From Bradyrhizobium archetypum (GTDB lineage: Bacteria; Pseudomonadota; Alphaproteobacteria; Rhizobiales; Xanthobacteraceae): DNA of 64,000 bases. The stretch covers positions 496,001 through 560,000 of the forward strand of contig NZ_JAAVLW010000005.1 of the NCBI RefSeq assembly GCF_013114835.1, read 5' to 3'. This document shows positions 61,036 through 64,000 of this stretch, piece after piece; the stretch's first letter is position 1, and the number at the start of each line of letters is the position of its first letter. Below the pieces are notes generated by a model. That model ran no database searches, was not told the origin of the DNA, and saw nothing but the letters and a program-made list of their open reading frames with translations. The position numbers and the translations under genes were made by a program.

Positions 61036-61728
61036 ATGAACATCACCTCCCCGATCCTGACCGGCGCCGGCCGCGCCGCTGAGCTGCCCAGCAACTCCAT
61101 AACCTCCCTGCTCCGGACGGTCGGCTTTAGCGACGGACCCGATGGCGGGCTCGGCATCGTGATGTCGGCATTGGCCGGTGTCGCCGCAGCGCTGGCGGTC
61201 GCGATCATGCTCTCCGTCTATTTCCGCACCGGCCACCGCAGCCGCCACGATCTGGTCAAGCATGGGCTTGCCGCCTGCGCGGCGCTGGTCCTGCTCGCCT
61301 TCGTGGTCGCGGACATGCGGCAGGCGGCCTTGGCCTATCTCGGCCTCAACCCGGCAAAGCCGGCGTTGGAATTCGAGATCCGTCTGCCGAAGGGCGCGCT
61401 CACGACGGCAGCCGACACACAGATCGAACTCCTGACCAACCGGAACCAGAAGCTGGCGAAGATTCAGGAGGCGCTCGGCGCAACCGACGACGGCCGCAGC
61501 ATTTTGCGCGGAATGGTGACGCTCGACTACCGTGCTACCGATCGCGTGATGCTCGTGAACCTGCCCGGCAGGGCCCACAGCACGTTCCGGCTGCGGCTGC
61601 CGGCGAGCCCCTCGCGCTCCGGCCAGTTCGGGCCGTGGCATCTGGCCGACGACATCGTGCCCGTCAGCGGCGGCACCGTGACAACGGAGATTCATGACGC
61701 CTTCGCGATCCGCTATCGCGTGCTCTGA
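61036..61728 (+). CDS. Membrane protein of unknown function
   Basis: A 230-residue protein with two transmembrane segments (about 40-62 and 77-95). The rest is a soluble domain with a FEIRLPKGALTTAADTQIEL part and a C-terminal GPWHLADDI segment, resembling nothing I recognise. ATG 61036 (MNITSPIL) follows a CTGGTT-CTTAAA-AACCAG hairpin at 60994-61011. It stands alone between divergent MAPEG and a downstream hydrolase. Confidence 0.72.
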   Translation: MNITSPILTGAGRAAELPSNSITSLLRTVGFSDGPDGGLGIVMSALAGVAAALAVAIMLSVYFRTGHRSRHDLVKHGLAACAALVLLAFVVADMRQAALAYLGLNPAKPALEFEIRLPKGALTTAADTQIELLTNRNQKLAKIQEALGATDDGRSILRGMVTLDYRATDRVMLVNLPGRAHSTFRLRLPASPSRSGQFGPWHLADDIVPVSGGTVTTEIHDAFAIRYRVL

Positions 61729-61904
61729 CGCACGCGCGCCAGCCCAGCGGCGAGGACGCGGCGCCGGAGCGCCTCCGTTGCAGATTTCGCACTGAAGGAC
61801 AAAACGGCGAGGCCTGCGGGCACATTTGCTTTGACGCACGGAAGGAGCGGTTTACTCTGTCCTCGACGGCTGCCACTCCAAGAGCAGCCGCGGGAGGAAT
61901 CAAC

Positions 61905-62873
61905 TTGCGATTTCGCGATTCTGACATTGTTTTCGCTGGCGGCGCCAAAGGGCAAAATATCGACATTCTCACCGCCAACCCGATCAACTACTTCCACGTC
62001 ATCAGCAATGCAGCGGAGCTGCCGAGGCTTGTGATCGACGGCAAGCTGTTCCTGCCGTCCTCGAACAATCGCAAACGTAACGGAAAGCTGCCGCTGGTGA
62101 TGGTGGTGCCGGGCAGCCTTGGCGTTGCGTCCTCGCACCTGGCGCATGCCGAAACGGTCGTCGGCGACGGCTTTGCGGCGTTTGTGCTCGATAGTTTCGG
62201 CGCCCGCAATGTGACCTCGACGGTCGCCAATCAGACCCAGTTCTCGTTTGCCGCCAGCGCCTATGACGTGCTGGCGGCGTGGCAGGTGCTGTCGGCCCAT
62301 TCCGAAATCGACGCTTCCCGGATCGGCGCGCAGGGCCATAGCCGCGGCGGCTCCGCCGTGCTGACATCAGCGACGCGCCGCTTTGCCGATGCGGTGGTCG
62401 GCGCCGGCGCCGGTTTTCGCAGCGTTCTCGCCGCCTATCCCTGGAGCGGCCACCAGTTTCTCGATCCGTCCGTCGACGAAACCGAAATCCGCGTCATCAT
62501 GGGCGATGCCGATGAATGGTGCTCGCCGATGCAGGTGCAGGGCCATTGCCAGGCCGTCCGCCTCTCCGGCGGCAAAGCGACGATGCGGCTGATCGGCGGC
62601 GCGCAGCACAGCTTTGATCGCGGCACCGGGATCGAGGACATTGCCGACGCATCGGTCTCGCCCGCAGCGCCGACCGCCTATATCGGCAATGACGGAGCCT
62701 TCATCCATCCGCTCACCGGCGTCGCGGACAGCAAGCTGACCGACCGCGACCTGATGATCTACGCGCTGAAGGCCGGCTATGGCCGCAAGGGCGCCAAAAT
62801 CGGCAGCCGCGATGGCGATGCCGAACTGTTCAAGGCGGATATGCTGGCGTTCTGGCGAAGGACGCTGGGGTGA
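61905..62873 (+). CDS. Dienelactone hydrolase-like alpha/beta hydrolase
   Basis: A 322-residue alpha/beta hydrolase. The nucleophile elbow is GHSRGG, aspartate is in GDADEWC and the histidine in GGAQHSFDRG, giving a full triad of the dienelactone-hydrolase clan. GGAGG precedes TTG 61905. The fold has an insertion after strand 3. Substrate unknown. Confidence 0.86.
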   Translation: MRFRDSDIVFAGGAKGQNIDILTANPINYFHVISNAAELPRLVIDGKLFLPSSNNRKRNGKLPLVMVVPGSLGVASSHLAHAETVVGDGFAAFVLDSFGARNVTSTVANQTQFSFAASAYDVLAAWQVLSAHSEIDASRIGAQGHSRGGSAVLTSATRRFADAVVGAGAGFRSVLAAYPWSGHQFLDPSVDETEIRVIMGDADEWCSPMQVQGHCQAVRLSGGKATMRLIGGAQHSFDRGTGIEDIADASVSPAAPTAYIGNDGAFIHPLTGVADSKLTDRDLMIYALKAGYGRKGAKIGSRDGDAELFKADMLAFWRRTLG

Positions 62874-62899
62874 CGCTTGAAATCCGTCACACAACTGGT

Positions 62900-63003
62900 C
62901 GTCGTCACCCGCGCATGCGGGTGATCCAGTATTCCAGAGACGTCAGTGTTTGAATGGAGAGGCCGCGGCGTACTGGGTACCCCGCCTTCGCGGGGTACGA
63001 CGA
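62900..63003. repeat. Dispersed palindromic repeat, family D
   Basis: GTCGTCACCCGCGCATGCGGGTG on one side, then TACTGGGTACCCCGCC and GCGGGGTACGACGA on the other, making two inner dyads. Sits between the hydrolase and a metallophosphoesterase; similar elements are common in Bradyrhizobium. Confidence 0.65.
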
Positions 63004-63081
63004 GTGAGGTGGGGCAAGAGTTTGAATCCGTCATCGTTCCGACTCCAGGTCCGGCTATGATTGGATCAAAAGGACTACTGC

Positions 63082-63918
63082 ATGCACGAATTTCGCCTAA
63101 CGCAAATTTCCGACACCCATCTTTCCCGCGCCGCCCGCTTCGCCAGCCTCACCGACAATTTTCACCGCGTCAGCGAGCACATCGACGCGACGCGTCCCGA
63201 TCTCGTCATCAATACCGGCGATCTCGCCTTTGATGCGCCGACCAGTCCGGACGATCTGACATTCGCAAAAGAGCTGCACGACGCGCTGCCGGTGCCGTGC
63301 CGGCACCTGCCCGGCAATCACGACGTCGGCGACAACCCGACGGCCGTCGGTGCCGCGCCGAAGCAACCGGCGAACGAGCAGGAACGACGGAAATATCTCG
63401 CCGTGATCGGCGAAGACCGCTGGCGCTTCGACGAAGCCGGCTGGTGCTTTATTGGACTGAACTCGCTGCTCATGAACACCGATATCGAGAGCGAGGCCGA
63501 GCAGTTCGGCTGGCTCGCGTCAGAGCTTGCCGGCGTGAACGGCAGGCCGGTCGCGCTGTTCCTGCACAAGCCGCTGTTTCTGAACACGCCCGACGATCCC
63601 GAGACGGTTGACACGGCGATCCGCTACGTTCCGCAGCCCCGGCGTAAAAATCTGATCGAACTGTTCGCTGCGGTCGACCTGCGGCTGGTCGCCTCCGGGC
63701 ACGTCCATCAGCGCCGCGACTTCTCGTTTCGCCATACGCGCCATGTCTGGGCACCATCGACCGGCTTCATCCTTCCAGAACGTATTCAGCCGGTCATCGG
63801 CTTCAAGGAGGTCGGGCTGGTGGAGTATCGCTTCCAGCCCGACTCCTTCGAGGTCCGGCACGTCAAGGTGCCGGGCCAAACTGATGTTGATCTGGATTCG
63901 CTGATTGGCAGGAAATGA
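63082..63918 (+). CDS. Metallophosphoesterase (calcineurin-like)
   Basis: A 278-residue binuclear-metal phosphoesterase. The motif order DTH (ISDTHLS), NTGDLAFD, LPGNHDVG, HKPLF and ASGHVHQRRD covers the five calcineurin-like metal-ligand blocks. It resembles Icc/cAMP phosphodiesterase-type enzymes of the CpdA class, which would match the three cyclases in the window, but this is inference. ATG 63082 (MHEFRLTQ) is used; 63061 gives a seven-residue extension. Confidence 0.88.
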   Translation: MHEFRLTQISDTHLSRAARFASLTDNFHRVSEHIDATRPDLVINTGDLAFDAPTSPDDLTFAKELHDALPVPCRHLPGNHDVGDNPTAVGAAPKQPANEQERRKYLAVIGEDRWRFDEAGWCFIGLNSLLMNTDIESEAEQFGWLASELAGVNGRPVALFLHKPLFLNTPDDPETVDTAIRYVPQPRRKNLIELFAAVDLRLVASGHVHQRRDFSFRHTRHVWAPSTGFILPERIQPVIGFKEVGLVEYRFQPDSFEVRHVKVPGQTDVDLDSLIGRK

Positions 63919-64000
63919 AGGACCGGAAGCGAGTTTCCCTCGAATCGTCCCCCGCTCCGTCGCTTTGACTGAGCATGATCTTCTCGAAAGATCCTTGATC

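Noticed and set aside
1..64000. tRNA, rRNA, CRISPR or phage genes
   Set aside because: No cloverleaf with a T-loop GTTCRANYC, no rRNA stretch, no regularly spaced direct repeats and no integrase or phage structural motif was seen.

Overview
The window is a stretch of high-GC alphaproteobacterial chromosome. Gene content, protein style and the dispersed palindromic repeats suggest Bradyrhizobium or a close relative in the Nitrobacteraceae; this assignment comes from family knowledge, not from a search. I support about 69 protein-coding genes and no rRNA, tRNA or CRISPR array. Most of the window is core or ordinary accessory chromosome: radA, cvpA, purF, der, panB, prfC, guaA, an RsmB-type rRNA methyltransferase, a Pit phosphate transporter and a complete branched-chain amino-acid-type ABC operon.

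Layout. 1-5 kb: two class III nucleotide cyclases around a GFA protein, a TauE/SafE permease and an SPFH (band 7) protein. 5-13 kb: radA, cvpA, purF, a short-chain dehydrogenase, then a secreted NHL-repeat protein and an orphan periplasmic binding protein. 13-22 kb: a YfgM-like protein, a small lipoprotein in the position of BamB, der and an MFS pump in one minus-strand run, then an acyl-CoA ligase, panB and nnrU. 22-26 kb: prfC divergent from a guanidinium exporter (gdx) that carries a guanidine-II riboswitch, then Pit with its DUF47 partner. 26-31 kb: the minus-strand ABC transporter operon. 31-38 kb: mixed metabolic genes (PAS protein, Spx/ArsC-like, GST, SDR, HAD, 2'-5' RNA ligase-like, Lin0512, quinone reductase, IclR, DUF899).

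38-53 kb is rich in small stress or detoxification genes. It holds three separate ArsR repressor plus AHSA1/SRPBCC pairs, each with overlapping genes and each with its own, different palindrome upstream. It also holds a third cyclase, an OhrR-like MarR regulator divergent from a VOC/cupin pair with a duplicated operator, a dehalogenase-like hydrolase, RidA, an MFS carrier, a PhyH dioxygenase and a His-rich secreted protein. Non-coding DNA at 50.1-50.8 kb carries a strongly folded element and an A/T-rich segment.

54.4-57.3 kb is a visibly A/T-richer islet next to the 3' end of guaA, a common integration site. It has two convergent genes: a protein with an R-x4-H (HEPN-type) motif and a protein with an AlbA/Schlafen-type N-terminal domain. 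This is the best candidate for an undescribed, possibly defensive, system. 57-64 kb returns to housekeeping genes: guaA, rsmB-like, a MAPEG protein, a dienelactone-hydrolase-like enzyme and a metallophosphoesterase.
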